A DNA stretch of 64,000 nt from Chryseolinea sp. H1M3-3 (GTDB lineage Bacteria > Bacteroidota > Bacteroidia > Cytophagales > Cyclobacteriaceae): NCBI RefSeq assembly GCF_029360725.1, contig NZ_JARKMY010000003.1, forward strand, positions 33,781 to 97,780. Direction: 5' to 3'. Positions within the stretch are counted from its first letter, which is position 1. Each line of letters begins with the position of its first letter. Made by a program: the position numbers and the translations under genes. The notes under the pieces are model-generated. The model was not told where the DNA came from. It saw only the letters and a program-made list of their open reading frames with translations, and did not search any database. Positions 8,443 to 19,100 of the stretch are shown piece after piece.

Positions 8443-10728
8443 TTATTTTTCGTTTGAGAAAGAATATGGGAAGTCACTCTTATTTATTCCCCGGCTTTTG
8501 TTGGGAACCCGGCCCATTTTAAAATTGATTTTTGCTCCCTTCATTAAATCTTCGTGTGTCAGATAGTTTGTTGTGTGCAACTTACCATTTAACAATACTT
8601 CCGCGATATAGCAGTTTTCTTTTGAATTACCATCTGCTTTTATCTCTATCTCTTTTTCATTTTCAAGTTGTATCGTCACAGACTTGAACAACGGAGACCC
8701 TAGAATATATTCATTGCTACCCGGGCACAATGGGTAGAATCCTAAAGCAGAGAACACATACCACGCCGACGTTTGTCCGTTATCCTCATCGCCGCAATAT
8801 CCATCCGGTGTAGCAGCATAAAGTTTGTCCATGATTTCCCGCGCCCAGTATTGCGCTTTCCAGGGTTCACCTGCATAGTTGTACAAATACACCATGTGCT
8901 GAATTGGCTGATTGCCATGCGCATATTGGCCCATGTTCATCACTTGCATCTCTCGCATCTCGTGAATCATCGAACGGCTCTCCATCCCCTTCGATCCGGG
9001 AATAGTGAAAACAGAGTCGAGCATTGTTACAAATTCTTTTTGCCCGCCCATCAATTCAATCAATCCCTGGGGATCGTGAAATACTGACCACGAGTAGTGC
9101 CAGCTGTTTCCTTCAGTAAAATCACGGCCCCAATCTGTCGGATTAAACAAATCAGAGAAAGATCCAGTTGTCGTGCGCCCTGCCATCAATCTACGCTTCG
9201 GATTATACAAATTTTTATAATTCATAGCTCTTTTTGCATACACCGAAATTTCCTGTTGCGGCTTATGAAGTGCTTTGCCAAGCCGGTAGATCGTCCAATC
9301 ATCATAAGCATATTCTAACGTGCGGGCTACATTTTGGTCAACGTCTACGTTGCTCGGGATATAACCGTGCTTGTTATAATACACATAACCTTTTCTACCC
9401 GTAGCGGAAACGTTCGGATGTACCGTGTTCGCGCCATGCTTAAGCGCTTCCCACAATACCTCGATATCATATCCGCGCAAGCCTTTCAAGTAAGCGTCGG
9501 CTACAACAGACGCCGAATTATTTCCTACCATGATATCCCGGTGTCCGGGGCTGGCCCATTCCGGAAGGAAACCGCTTTCCTTATACGCGTTGACAAGACC
9601 CTCTTGCATTTTCACATTTTCAGAAGGGAATAAAAGATTCAAGAATGGAAACAAGCTGCGAAAGGTATCCCAGAATCCAGTATCAGTAAACATGTAACCT
9701 GGCAAAACTTTTCCATTGTATGGGCTATAGTGAATGATTTTACCATTTGCGTCAACTTCAGAAAAATTCCGAGGGAATAAAACCGAGCGATAAAAAGAAG
9801 AATAGAAAGTTCTTATGTTGTCGATATTATCGTCTTCGACTTTGATCTTTCCCAACACCTCGTTCCAACGTTGTTTTCCTTTGTCAACTACTTTGTCGAA
9901 GCCTTCATAACCCAGCTCTTTCAAGTTGATGAGTGCCTGCGCTTCGCTGATAAAAGAAGAAGCCACGCGAGCGTGGACCTGTTCATCCTTTGATGTTGGA
10001 AACCCAATAATTGCGCCTGCATGATTTCCTTTGAACTCCTTCTCTCCTTCTATTATCTTGCCATCTTGAACAGTCGCGAAGTAAGAGAAAGTCTTGTCAA
10101 AAACGATTACAAAATAATTTTTAAAGTTGTCAGGTACGCCACCGCTATTACGTGTTGTGTAGCCAACGATCATGTTCTCTTCAGGAATAATTCTTATAAA
10201 CGATCCTTTGTCAAAAGCATCCGTAACAATGAAAGAGTGCTTACTGTCAGGAAAAGTAAAGCGGAAGATGGCCGCTCTTTCTGTAGGGGTGATTTCCGTC
10301 GTCACATCGTGATCGGCTAGATGTACCCGATAATAATAAGGTTTGGCAACTTCTGCCTTATGTGAAAACCAGCTTGCTCTTTGATCCTCATCAAACACCG
10401 CGTTGCCGGTAATGGGCATAAGGGAAAATTGTCCATAGTCATTCATCCATGGACTTGGCTGATGGGTCTGTTTAAATCCCCTGATCTTATCAGCTGTATA
10501 AGTATACATCCACCCGTCGCCCATCTTACCCGTTTGAGGGGACCAAAAATTCATGCCCCAGGGAAGCGCGATGGCGGGATAGGTATTTCCTGTTGAAAGC
10601 TCGAATTTGGAATTCGTTCCTACCATTGTGCTTACATAATCAACAGGGTCAGCGACCTGCGCATTTACATTCACGATAAAACAACATACAAAAAACGTCT
10701 GCCCTAATAATTTAATCTTCCTCCTCAT
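8443..10728 (-). CDS. GH92 family alpha-mannosidase
   Basis: 761 residues with an N-terminal signal peptide (LGQTFFVCCFIVNVNAQ), so exported. GH92 enzymes are calcium-dependent exo-alpha-mannosidases. Family landmarks are present in order: GNTYPAIALPWGMNFWSPQT near the N-terminus, QTHQPSPWMNDYGQFS, the TGFWDTFRSLFP stretch of the (alpha/alpha)6 barrel, DWGRDFTEGNSWHYSW, and GDEDNGQTSAWYVFSALGFY (about 646-665), which contains the conserved acid of the catalytic region. Length is typical. It sits between the unclassified putative glycosidase (60 bp upstream) and the DUF4965 gene, and together with GH76 it indicates alpha-mannan breakdown. The linkage preference (1,2, 1,3 or other) cannot be read from the sequence. 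Confidence 0.95.
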   Translation of the reverse strand: MRRKIKLLGQTFFVCCFIVNVNAQVADPVDYVSTMVGTNSKFELSTGNTYPAIALPWGMNFWSPQTGKMGDGWMYTYTADKIRGFKQTHQPSPWMNDYGQFSLMPITGNAVFDEDQRASWFSHKAEVAKPYYYRVHLADHDVTTEITPTERAAIFRFTFPDSKHSFIVTDAFDKGSFIRIIPEENMIVGYTTRNSGGVPDNFKNYFVIVFDKTFSYFATVQDGKIIEGEKEFKGNHAGAIIGFPTSKDEQVHARVASSFISEAQALINLKELGYEGFDKVVDKGKQRWNEVLGKIKVEDDNIDNIRTFYSSFYRSVLFPRNFSEVDANGKIIHYSPYNGKVLPGYMFTDTGFWDTFRSLFPFLNLLFPSENVKMQEGLVNAYKESGFLPEWASPGHRDIMVGNNSASVVADAYLKGLRGYDIEVLWEALKHGANTVHPNVSATGRKGYVYYNKHGYIPSNVDVDQNVARTLEYAYDDWTIYRLGKALHKPQQEISVYAKRAMNYKNLYNPKRRLMAGRTTTGSFSDLFNPTDWGRDFTEGNSWHYSWSVFHDPQGLIELMGGQKEFVTMLDSVFTIPGSKGMESRSMIHEMREMQVMNMGQYAHGNQPIQHMVYLYNYAGEPWKAQYWAREIMDKLYAATPDGYCGDEDNGQTSAWYVFSALGFYPLCPGSNEYILGSPLFKSVTIQLENEKEIEIKADGNSKENCYIAEVLLNGKLHTTNYLTHEDLMKGAKINFKMGRVPNKSRGINKSDFPYSFSNEK

Positions 10729-10788
10729 CTTAGCTCATTATTTTTTCTGCATTGAATTAAATAGCCTCTCCGTTATCCTTATAATGAT

Positions 10789-12993
10789 TCACCAGCCTAA
10801 TTTGACATGGATTCCATCCGGGTTGTTCTCAAAACTTAGAAAACACGTTTTGCTCGATTCGTCCCACGATGTTTTCGCCTGCACCACATTACCGTCAGCA
10901 TCTGTCACTTCAATACTTTTTACTTTTTCAGGAAGCAGAATTCTCATCACGTTGGTGGTATTCAATGGACTTTTCGCAACGAATGAATAACCATTCTTCA
11001 TCGCCTTTTCTTCATAAACTCTCGCAGCTGTTGCCAGTACCTGCGGTGTTCCAGGATTTTTAACGTTGCTGATATTGTATAAAAATGCTTGCGCTCCGGG
11101 CTGCACTTGTTTTTCATCTAGAATAGGGATTTCCGGATCAAATAAATCAATGAACTTTCCCTTAATGGTGAAGGGAGACTGATCGGAATTTTCATCAATA
11201 ACAGCAATAAGTTCGTAAGGTCCCCGCGTAAGCCTAAAGTGATTTTTTAACTCAAGTTTTGCCTGATCTCTCCCTGCTTCATACAATCGTTTAACAGCAT
11301 TTACAAATGTGCTATCATTTTTCTCCTTCATAATAAACTCTTTCGGATCGTTCCGCATGATATAAACTTTTCCTTTGCCGCAAGTATATTCACCGGCGCT
11401 GAAAGGTTCTTTCAAACCTAGCTTAATAAACAAATGCGCTGATGGCGTCTTGAAAGTATTTGCACCTGTATTCCACCACTCCTGTACGCTTTGAAAAGCG
11501 TCATCATCCTTACCGCAGTATATTAACGCCCCTCCATTTTTTACCCACTCGGCAATGTGATCATGCGCTGCCTTATCCATGGGTTTCATATTGGAGTAAG
11601 ACATGATCAGGATCTTTACATCACTCCATGTTTTGGCAACGGAAACATTTTCTATGTGAATTGTTTTAACGGGAACGCCTCGCTTTAATAATGGAAGCGC
11701 TTGACCATAAAAGTTTGACAGCTGTGGATCTTCGTAGCCATTGTGAACCGGGAAACGCTGAAACATCAGTGAGTTCCCCATAAGAATACCTATGCCCTGC
11801 GAGCCGCTCACTTTGTTTTCAGACAACGGCATGTTGTTCAGGGTATTGATCATCACCTGCATCTGCGTTGAATAAAAACGCGGGATCCGCTCCTTCTTAT
11901 CGTTTTCGGCGCTTGTGCGATAGAGACCTTCATAAATTCGATCGGGCCATGGCATCACTTCATAATCGGCAATCATCGGATAGAGTAGCTGTGCCGTAAA
12001 AGTTGCCTCGTAATTTTTCTTGTAGTCCGCCCAATCGCGTGGCCAATCTTCGATCGGGTCGGTGAGAAAAAACATCTTTCTTCCGGTAGGCGATGTCATC
12101 GACTCCATGGAACCATATTCCAAAAATGCAGTCTCAAACACGCGTTCTTTTTTTTGCCCATTGAAAAAATTGGGCTCGCGTGACGTACCCGTCCAGACCT
12201 GTGCAATGTAACCGTCCACACAAGGCAAGGAAGCGAGACTAGCTTCCGGGCTGACAATCATCCACTGTGAATAATTCACTAGCGAATGCGTTGGGACATA
12301 GCAACGGATGTTCATTCCCTTGGTTTTACCGTACGCCTTCGCGAAGGTGAAACATTCGTTCACTGCCCGGTAATAAAGGTGATATTTTAACTTGTTGGAT
12401 AAGTATGTGTTCTCGGGTGATTCGTGCTGCGGTCTCCAGTCAAACCCGTAGTATTCCTTCCACTCTTTTTTGAATGCTGCGCTGTAGCCCGCCCTTGCCC
12501 AGAACTCGGGTTCTTCGAGATAAATAGCGTCAATGCCGGCGTCGATCACACGTCTAATCACTTCTTCTTTTAAATACTTGATGAAATTCATGGAAGGCAC
12601 AATGTATGGCACCATGCGCCCGTGCCAAATGGTGTCACCTTTTTGAGTTACCTGCCCTTCGTCGAAGTGCTTCTTTCCATCCCACTTGCCAGTAAAGTAA
12701 TCCTGGTATTCACCCCAGGCGATTCCAGTCATGAAATGTGTTTTGTATCCTTTGTCACGCCAGGTTTGAACGCGTTGTTCAAAAGTTAAACTGCCTTTTT
12801 CATGATGCTCTTTTACACTGTACACGATGGCAACATCAGCCCGGGTATCGGTAACAGGTTTCCATGGATTAGCCGTTTGAAAAATTGTTTTTTCTCCTGG
12901 CGTACTTCGTGATAGCTTCTCCTTTTGATGTGACTGAGAACAAACTTGAAACGAAAGGGCTAGCAGAAGATAAAGTATGATCGTTTTTTCCAT
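10789..12993 (-). CDS. Putative exported glycoside hydrolase (TIM barrel plus GATase-like domain), family not recognised
   Basis: 734 residues with an N-terminal export signal (IILYLLLALSFQVCS). Residues about 50-400 alternate strands and helices like a (beta/alpha)8 barrel. The strand end DAIYLEEPEFWA (E160, E161, E163) resembles a glycosidase active-site strand, and ERVFETAFLEYGSMES and WPRDWADYKKNY carry other conserved-looking acids. Residues about 430-530 (VKILIMSYSNMKPMDKAAHD, WVKNGGALIYCGKDDD) look like the GATase-like domain seen after GH42-type barrels. A beta-rich C-terminus follows. I cannot place it in a CAZy family. Being locked between SusC/D and GH92 supports a role in glycan degradation; the catalytic function is inference. 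Confidence 0.65.
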   Translation of the reverse strand: MEKTIILYLLLALSFQVCSQSHQKEKLSRSTPGEKTIFQTANPWKPVTDTRADVAIVYSVKEHHEKGSLTFEQRVQTWRDKGYKTHFMTGIAWGEYQDYFTGKWDGKKHFDEGQVTQKGDTIWHGRMVPYIVPSMNFIKYLKEEVIRRVIDAGIDAIYLEEPEFWARAGYSAAFKKEWKEYYGFDWRPQHESPENTYLSNKLKYHLYYRAVNECFTFAKAYGKTKGMNIRCYVPTHSLVNYSQWMIVSPEASLASLPCVDGYIAQVWTGTSREPNFFNGQKKERVFETAFLEYGSMESMTSPTGRKMFFLTDPIEDWPRDWADYKKNYEATFTAQLLYPMIADYEVMPWPDRIYEGLYRTSAENDKKERIPRFYSTQMQVMINTLNNMPLSENKVSGSQGIGILMGNSLMFQRFPVHNGYEDPQLSNFYGQALPLLKRGVPVKTIHIENVSVAKTWSDVKILIMSYSNMKPMDKAAHDHIAEWVKNGGALIYCGKDDDAFQSVQEWWNTGANTFKTPSAHLFIKLGLKEPFSAGEYTCGKGKVYIMRNDPKEFIMKEKNDSTFVNAVKRLYEAGRDQAKLELKNHFRLTRGPYELIAVIDENSDQSPFTIKGKFIDLFDPEIPILDEKQVQPGAQAFLYNISNVKNPGTPQVLATAARVYEEKAMKNGYSFVAKSPLNTTNVMRILLPEKVKSIEVTDADGNVVQAKTSWDESSKTCFLSFENNPDGIHVKLGW

Positions 12994-13111
12994 TTGATAT
13001 TTAATCGCGTTTTACTTAGGAAGGGAAGTGATTATCCCGGCAGATCGAAGTCATGTGAAAAACTTGCGATGAGATCTGAACAGCTCACCCGCCGGCCCAT
13101 AATGAAAAGGT

Positions 13112-13137
13112 AAAAAGCCACCCCATTGTGAGGTGAC
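13112..13137 (-). terminator. Intrinsic terminator inside the polysaccharide locus
   Basis: Read on the minus strand, GTCACC and GGTGGC pair (one G-T wobble) around a 9-base loop and are followed by five T residues. It lies 18 bp after the DUF3823 stop and about 119 bp before the next gene's start. It probably lowers transcription into the GH-like, GH92 and DUF4965 genes, or separates two units. Confidence 0.65.
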
Positions 13138-13154
13138 TTCCAACCCAAACCAAA

Positions 13155-13970
13155 TTATGGGATCAGCAATTGCTTAGCTTCATTGTAATTCCATCTCCTG
13201 GTGCCGCTGCCTCTGGGTGTGTCGTAGTTGATGCGCGCTGCAGCTCTGATGAAGACGGCCCTTCCGGAAGGGATTGTTCCATTCGATTCGATGGTAATCG
13301 TTTCGCCTAACAATGCGTTGAAAGTTGAACCGGAATATTCTAACACGCTTGACCAACGTTCGTCGCGCGCACGATAACCTACAGTAGAGGAATAGCTGAT
13401 AAACAGCTGTATATCGGTAACATTTAGAAAGCTGTTGCTATAACCCCCCATCGGTTCAACCTTAGCTCGAAAATCTTCTTCAGTCACGCCGCGTGTAACA
13501 CGTACCTTTGCTCTAACCTTACCGTTAACAACTTCAGGCGCTGCTACCCACTCTATTTTGAGGAAAGGCTGCACTTCAAACTTAACATTGGTGACGGCCT
13601 GGATGTCTACCGTTTGAGTTTCATCAGCAAGAGGAACTCCACGATCATCTTCACGAATTAAAGGAATGAAAGGTCCGTCAATGCGAACGTTGTAGGTTCC
13701 TTTAAATACTTTTGTGTTTTGGAATTTTCCGTCAGGCATGCAAAAGAAGTCAGGATTGGGCGTAACATTATCTCCCCAGCTGAGTTCAGTGAGTCGCACA
13801 CGAATACCCTCGCTCCCGTGATCAGTAAGTACCGGTTCACCCGTTTCTGAATCCACCACTTCGCCTTGCAGTGTTTCGGTGGGTTCTTCATAGTTGTCAA
13901 GCTCAAACAAACTGCATGAACTGAAAGGAAACAGTGCGAGCAATAGTATATATGATGATAACTTTTTCAT
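13155..13970 (-). CDS. DUF3823 domain outer-surface lipoprotein
   Basis: 271 residues. The lipoprotein signal (LLALFPFSSCSLF) predicts lipid anchoring. After it come an N-terminal beta-sandwich that looks like a carboxypeptidase-regulatory-like fold (LQGEVVDSETGEPVLTDHGS, YNVRIDGPFIPL) and a second beta-rich half (VKFEVQPFLKIEW to the end), the arrangement of DUF3823 proteins. These are almost always encoded directly after SusD and are thought to assist glycan binding at the cell surface. The gene follows SusD by 38 bp and precedes an intrinsic terminator, so it ends the first transcription unit of the locus. Confidence 0.88.
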   Translation of the reverse strand: MKKLSSYILLLALFPFSSCSLFELDNYEEPTETLQGEVVDSETGEPVLTDHGSEGIRVRLTELSWGDNVTPNPDFFCMPDGKFQNTKVFKGTYNVRIDGPFIPLIREDDRGVPLADETQTVDIQAVTNVKFEVQPFLKIEWVAAPEVVNGKVRAKVRVTRGVTEEDFRAKVEPMGGYSNSFLNVTDIQLFISYSSTVGYRARDERWSSVLEYSGSTFNALLGETITIESNGTIPSGRAVFIRAAARINYDTPRGSGTRRWNYNEAKQLLIP

Positions 13971-14008
13971 CTTCTGTAATTCTATGGTTATTAATAATTC
14001 GTCATTAT

Positions 14009-16066
14009 TTAACGGTTTGGCTGCTGGTCAATTACCGCACTTTTTGATACTTCACCCGCGGGAATCTGAAAGTAATAGTCGACGATGTTGTACTCGAAGG
14101 TCTTCAGGCTTACCCATTGAAAACGGGCATCGAAAAAGTACTTACCAGTTTGTGTAGAAAAAAACGGATACAAGCCGCGGAAGCGATAACGCGCGTTGCT
14201 GCTAAACAAATCTTTGTTTCTGGTTTCACCCCAGAAGCCATCTCGTTCTTCATAGTGTTGCACTCTCCATCGCCGCAAATCCCATTTGGTTTTGTGTTCA
14301 AGCGCAAGTTCCTTGCGGCGTTCTTTCCGCACAATGTTACGACCCATTACGTCAGGTGTGATGCCTCCAGCAAGAAGCGTTGCCCCCGCTCTTTCGCGAA
14401 TCTGATTCACAGCTTCCGTTGCGACCAGCATCAGATCGGAACCATCGGGGGAAGTTTCTCCAGCTAACGATAGCTCTACTGCTGCCTCTGCTGCCGTAAG
14501 TAATACTTCAGCATAGCGCATTAAAATAAAGGGCTGCGCTGATCTACCTTCACCGGCTTCGAAAGAAGGATTGGGGTTTAGCCATTTGCGACCATACAAC
14601 CCTGTAAGGCAGCCTTCTCCGTTGTCGTAAAATGGACCATTGGCACCGGCAGCTGTTATGTTGCCCCCGCCATAAGGCACCGTCTCCTGACCATTGCCTT
14701 CCCGTGGACTAAGAAAAAGTGTTTTGGATCCGCCGGTATAAGCAGGCAGATTTTGATAACGTGTTTCAGCAGTTGCGTACGAATAGTCGTTAAATAAGGG
14801 AGTTACAGGCGTAGCACCTGTGTACACGCCAGCGCGAATGTCAATTTCCCTTCCTTTGAATACATCGCCGGGGAAAATTACATAAGCACGAAGACGTGGT
14901 TCGGCATTTTCAAAAAAATCCAGCGGCGAATCGTACATCAGGTATTCGCCTTCCATATTGGAAGAACCGGTGGTCACTTTAATCGTACCGTCAGGATAGC
15001 GATCAAAACCTTCAAATAATTCTAAGAAGTCTAGCGTAGGACAAGTGCCCGATGCTAACGGCGCCTTAAATATAAACGGTGCGCTATACGCATCGTAGCC
15101 ATGCGTAAAGGTAGGATAAACATATTCTTTCACATAGATATTTTCAGGACTTGTGAGATCGCTGAACATATCAACCATGTTTTGATATTGTGCGTCACGA
15201 TCGCCTGCAGCCCATTTCCTTTTATAAAGCGAATATCGGCCACTGTTGATCACTTCGCGGGCAGCTGAATAAGCTTCCTGGAAATATTTTTTCGAAGCCT
15301 CCTGTGCTGTCTCCTCGGCAAATCCAATTACGCGTACACCGGTTTTCTGACCAAATCCGGTAAGTCGACCGGTAACCGTCTCGTTGTATTTCGCTACACT
15401 GCCTGCATACAACATGGCTTCTGATTTGAAAGATAAGGCAACATATTTGTTTGCATACCCTCTTTCAGGACTAATCGGTTGTAATAAGGCAATTGCCTGA
15501 TCATAGTCGGCGAGCACCTGGTTCCAGGTTTCCTCCTCGGAGGCGCGTGGCACTTCTAATTCATCTTGTTCTGCCGGATAGTTAAGAATCTTTGTCACCA
15601 AAGGTACACCCCCAAAACGTCGTGCCATGGCAGAGAATACAACGGCGCGCGCAAAGTAAGCTTCCCCTAAATAATGATTATAGGTAACTTCCGGAAAAAC
15701 GTTTTGATATTGAGGCAACGTTTCGATCAAATAATTGGCATCGCGAAGTAAAACAAATGCATCTGTCCAGTATGCAGTTCTCTCACCAGTAAACGCCCTT
15801 GAAATGCCGTCCCTGTTCACAGCTTCTCCAGTACCTTCAATCCCCATCGAGCCCAGCCATGCGTTGTATTCGATACCCCACTCCGCCATGTATTTGAAAT
15901 CTTCAAACGGCATTCTGCTGTACATCCGGGCCAGATAAACTTTCATTCCCGAATCGCTTGTCATCAGATCTTTATCACTGATAATATTCTGCGGTGGAAT
16001 ATCAAGATCCGTACAACCGGAGAAAGTAATCAAGGCGATCAGGAGTAATGTATATTTCCTTTTCAT
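14009..16066 (-). CDS. susD-like: SusD/RagB family glycan-binding lipoprotein
   Basis: About 685 residues. The lipoprotein signal is MKRKYTLLLIALITFSGC with Cys18, so the protein sits on the outer membrane surface and caps the SusC pore as its glycan-binding lid. Family landmarks are an N-terminal TPR-rich part (YWTDAFVLLRDANYLIETLP, YFARAVVFSAMARRFGGVPL, NQVLADYDQAIALL) and the C-terminal RagB portion (PFILMRYAEVLLTAAEAAVE, IRERAGATLLAGG, RRKELALEHKTKWDLRRWR). Length is at the large end of the family. The start at 16066 is preferred to 16078 because it begins the signal peptide directly. It lies 39 bp after SusC; the two form one transporter unit. Confidence 0.96.
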   Translation of the reverse strand: MKRKYTLLLIALITFSGCTDLDIPPQNIISDKDLMTSDSGMKVYLARMYSRMPFEDFKYMAEWGIEYNAWLGSMGIEGTGEAVNRDGISRAFTGERTAYWTDAFVLLRDANYLIETLPQYQNVFPEVTYNHYLGEAYFARAVVFSAMARRFGGVPLVTKILNYPAEQDELEVPRASEEETWNQVLADYDQAIALLQPISPERGYANKYVALSFKSEAMLYAGSVAKYNETVTGRLTGFGQKTGVRVIGFAEETAQEASKKYFQEAYSAAREVINSGRYSLYKRKWAAGDRDAQYQNMVDMFSDLTSPENIYVKEYVYPTFTHGYDAYSAPFIFKAPLASGTCPTLDFLELFEGFDRYPDGTIKVTTGSSNMEGEYLMYDSPLDFFENAEPRLRAYVIFPGDVFKGREIDIRAGVYTGATPVTPLFNDYSYATAETRYQNLPAYTGGSKTLFLSPREGNGQETVPYGGGNITAAGANGPFYDNGEGCLTGLYGRKWLNPNPSFEAGEGRSAQPFILMRYAEVLLTAAEAAVELSLAGETSPDGSDLMLVATEAVNQIRERAGATLLAGGITPDVMGRNIVRKERRKELALEHKTKWDLRRWRVQHYEERDGFWGETRNKDLFSSNARYRFRGLYPFFSTQTGKYFFDARFQWVSLKTFEYNIVDYYFQIPAGEVSKSAVIDQQPNR

Positions 16067-16105
16067 AGTTATCGTCAATTTTTTATAAGTCTTACATTCT
16101 ATGCA

Positions 16106-19100
16106 TTAAAACTTGGCCGACACACCAACGGTATACGTTTTGTTGATCGGGTACATCCTACCCAAGTCATCATCGGGATGCTCCGGATCAACATACTTCA
16201 CCCCTGTTATTGTGAATAGGTTATAGGCGTTGGCAAACACCCGAACATTCATGGAAGAGAATGCCCTGATCTTTTTGGGTAGCGTGTAACCAAGTTCGAT
16301 GCTCTTAAGCCGGAGATAGGTTGTGCTCACACGGTTGAAATCAGAATTCTCCCGTGGGTATCTTCCCGTAAAACCATAATAACCATCGACCCAATCCGTT
16401 TCGGGATTGTATGGATCTGCCAACGGATCCACTGGATGCCATCGGTCGAGATATTGTTCAAGCGTACCCCCTCCGTTGGTTCCCCAAATAGAATACAACG
16501 GTTCTTTATATTGCATAGAGCCCAGGGCCGTTCCCTGGAAGAGGAAGTTCAGGTCAAAACTTTTATATGAACAGTCATAGGCCAAACTGAAATTCATCCA
16601 TGGTGTTTGATTGTAGGCATAAGGGTGCTCATCCTGACCGTTAATTTCACCATCGCCATTCCAATCCTCATACTTGTAGTCGCCGGGCAGAATGTCTCTT
16701 TCTTTGTAAATTGGATATGACCAGATGTCGTCCCAGTTTTCATAACGTCCAGCCCCTTCGTATCCGAACTCCAACCCCTGAAAGCGGTTATTAAGATTGT
16801 CGTTGCGCCAGCGGTCGTAGGAGTTTCCCCACGGTCCCTTTTCTGATGCTGTCAGATATTTTTGGCGGGTAATGGAACCAATTGCTTTTATGCGGTAGGA
16901 AAAATTTCCTATTGTGTTACGATGTGAGAGTTCAAGGTCGATACCAAAATGACGATCACTGTCCAGGTTTTCTCTTGGAGCCTGAGCCCCGACTACCGTA
17001 GGCAAAGCGCCTGTCCGGCGTGCAAAACGTCCCTCCCTCCTACGGTCAAAATAATCGAATGAAAATCCAAACAAACCATTCCATCCTTCAAAGTCAACAC
17101 CGACATCAAACGTATTCGCAGTGAACCAGGTGATCAACTCATTGGGAAGTGCTAACGTAGACACACCAAATACAAAATCTCCATCGAACACATAACCCGG
17201 CGCATATTTGTTGTAATACCCTGCGCCCGCATTCTCACCCACCGCAGGGTAAGTGTAGCCTGTAGCCCAATCGTATTGCAGTTCACCGTCGTCGCCAAGC
17301 ACACCATAGCTTGCACGAATTTTCAACTGATCGACAAACGCCAGCGCCGAAGATGATTTAAAGAAAGATTCCTCGGATATACGCCAGCCTACTGACGCCG
17401 ACGGGAAGAAACCCCACTGTTGACCTTTAGCAAACTTTGATGAACCATCATAGCGAAACTGACCTTCGACAATATAACGATCGGCAAAGGTGTAATTCAA
17501 TCTTCCGAACAACGCTGCGTTGGCATACTGGTAAACATCACCCAAGCCGCTTAGCATGCCGCCAAGCTGGTTTTCATTCACGCCGGCAAAGAGATATTCC
17601 ATACCAAATGCAAGGTCGCGCTGCGCATAGAAGTTATCGCCCTTACGCTCTTGTGTTTCATAACCTACGAGACCGCTCACATTGTGTCTGTCTCCGATCG
17701 TGCGATTATAATTCAGTATGAACTGACCTAGTAGCTGTTGCTTGCCAAACAATTCGCGGCGTATTTGATTGGGAGAGCTGGAGTTGTACAGTTTAGACTC
17801 GTACGAACCACTTGATGTATTGTATGCATATTGATAATACTCTTTTCGATAAATTGTATTGTCGTCGTTGCGATAATCATAGCTGACCAATGCTTTTGCC
17901 GATAGGCCTTCGAGTGCAGGCGATACTGTTCCAAAATCGAAGTTGAGTGTTGCTGAAGACTGGAAATATTTCTGATTATATTCTCGATACCCGGATATAT
18001 CGGAAGTCATTTTGGCTACGGTATTTTCCTCGAGATCCAGCCCTTCATAGTTCAGCATCGTATTTTCAGGATCGGCATAGGCTGGAAACAATACGCCTTG
18101 CCTCCAATAGTTTCTAATAATGTCCACTGCGCTGGAGTACGGTGTGTTACGCTGATCGGCAATCCCACTGAGGTTTAGATTGAAAGTCAATCCTTTTGCA
18201 AGCTCTGTAGTAATGTTGGTCCGAAGATTTATTTTATTATAGTTTAAATCACCTGACTTGAAAAAACCTTCCTGGAAGAGGTATCCCATCCCGACGTAGT
18301 ATTGGGTTTTTTCGGCTCCACCATTAATGCTCACATCGTGTTGAGTCTGAGGCGAAAAATCCGAGAACAGTAGGGAAGTCCAATCGGTCGTGCGACGAGC
18401 ACCACTTCGGAAAGCTTCGAAATCATCTTCTCCATATATGATACTCCCCCCATTGATATTGTTCATTGACCTCTCATTGTAGAGCGTCATTGTTTCATAC
18501 GGATCGGCAAGCACAGGCATTCCTGAAGGTTTCTGAAGCGTATACGAACCGTTGTAGATTATCGACGTTTTTCCTTTTTCTCCTTTCTTTGTAGTTACAA
18601 GTACAACCCCGTTAGCAGCACGTACGCCGTAAATAGCTGCGGAAGCATCTTTCAATACAGATATATCTTCAATGTCACTTGGATTCAATCGTTGAAAGTC
18701 GTCTACTGACCGGGGAATACCATCGATTACAACCAACGGAGACCCTAGTCCACGGATGTCGAAGTTGTTGTTGAATGTTCCCGGCTCAGCGCTTCGTTGC
18801 CATACACGAACACCGGCAATTCTACCCGTGAGCATGTTTTGTGGATTTTCGTTTTTAGTTTGACGCAATTCATCGCCTTTGATGTTAGCTACAGCTCCGG
18901 TCAATGTTACCTTTTGTTGGGTACCATAACCAACCACGACTACTTCGTTCAGTTGCCGAACATCCGCACCCAGGACCACATCAATCACCGATTGTGAAGC
19001 GACTGCTATCTCCTGGGTTGTATAACCGATGAATGAAAAAACCAGCGTCGCGTTATTTTCCGGAACGAGTATCGTATACTTTCCGTTGGTGTCTGTCGTG

